The notes under the pieces are model-generated. The model was not told where the DNA came from. It worked only from the letters and a program-made list of their open reading frames with translations, and did no database searches. From the NCBI GenBank assembly GCA_905215275.1, contig CAJMPE010000128.1, positions 1-5,517 on the forward strand: 5,517 bases of DNA. The letters run 5' to 3'. Both the position numbers and the translations under genes were made by a program. Below are positions 5,419 to 5,517 of this stretch, piece by piece; the stretch's first letter is position 1, and every line of letters begins with the position of its first letter. Origin of the DNA: an uncultured bacterium. GTDB lineage: Bacteria; Actinomycetota; Coriobacteriia; Coriobacteriales; Coriobacteriaceae.

Positions 5419-5517
5419 GCACGGGATAACTTTTCGCTCGGTCAGGTCCTGCGCAAGACGAAAGCCACATTAAGTGGCTTTCTTTGCGTGCGGAATCTAC
5501 GAAAAGTTATCCCGTGC
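5419..5517. repeat. Perfect 18-bp inverted repeat enclosing a terminator (MITE- or REP-like)
   Basis: The left arm GCACGGGATAACTTTTCG (5419-5436) is the exact reverse complement of 5500-5517, with 63 bp between. Centred inside is a smaller hairpin (5461-5481), and the sequence between the arms is also partly complementary (GCAA near 5453 with TTGC near 5484). The whole 99 bp could thus fold into one long imperfect hairpin. The right arm ends at the last base of the window, so the repeat may continue beyond. There is no transposase. It could be a miniature inverted-repeat element, a REP-like palindrome, or a compound terminator. Confidence 0.6.
5461..5485 (+). terminator. Intrinsic terminator after the HAD gene
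   Basis: An 8-bp perfect stem (AAAGCCAC at 5461-5468, GTGGCTTT at 5474-5481) with loop ATTAA runs into TTTCTTTG, a good U-rich tail for plus-strand transcripts. It starts about 68 bases past the HAD stop codon. The opposite strand also ends the stem in CTTTCGTCTT, so it may work in both directions. Confidence 0.72.

Noticed and set aside
1..5517. CRISPR array, rRNA, insertion sequence or toxin-antitoxin pair
   Set aside because: No regularly spaced direct repeats, rRNA-like blocks, transposase or paired small genes were seen on either strand.

Overview
The window looks like chromosomal DNA of a moderately high-G+C bacterium. The genes are rich in codons ending in G or C, while the gaps between them are clearly A+T-richer. 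ArgG and ArgH sequence, AAAGG-type Shine-Dalgarno sites and general codon style remind me of Coriobacteriia (Collinsella or a relative). That placement is an impression from family knowledge, not a search result.

Layout, left to right. Four minus-strand genes fill most of the window, read right to left as argG (argininosuccinate synthase, 4011 to 2785), a 56-codon small open reading frame (2551 to 2381), argH (argininosuccinate lyase, 2262 to 832) and ndk (nucleoside diphosphate kinase, 446 to 42). Perfect hairpins lie downstream of argG (2602-2631), argH (751-780) and ndk (18-39). This suggests several short transcription units rather than one tight operon. On the plus strand, a Cof-type HAD phosphatase gene (4566-5393) is divergent from argG. 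It is followed by an intrinsic terminator nested inside a perfect 18-bp inverted repeat that runs to the end of the window (5419-5517).

Function. ArgG joins citrulline and aspartate using ATP to make argininosuccinate, and ArgH splits this into arginine and fumarate. The two form the last steps of arginine synthesis. Ndk balances nucleoside triphosphate pools and has no direct pathway link to arginine. The HAD protein is probably a cytoplasmic small-molecule phosphatase with unknown substrate.

Less understood parts are the small gene with an excellent ribosome binding site between argG and argH, and the A+T-richer 554-bp gap between argG and the HAD gene. That gap carries an unusually long open frame and a helically phased GTCA repeat just upstream of argG. 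The palindromic element at the right edge is also unexplained. I see no clear new defence, mobile or RNA system. The small gene and the palindromic element are the best candidates for something undescribed.
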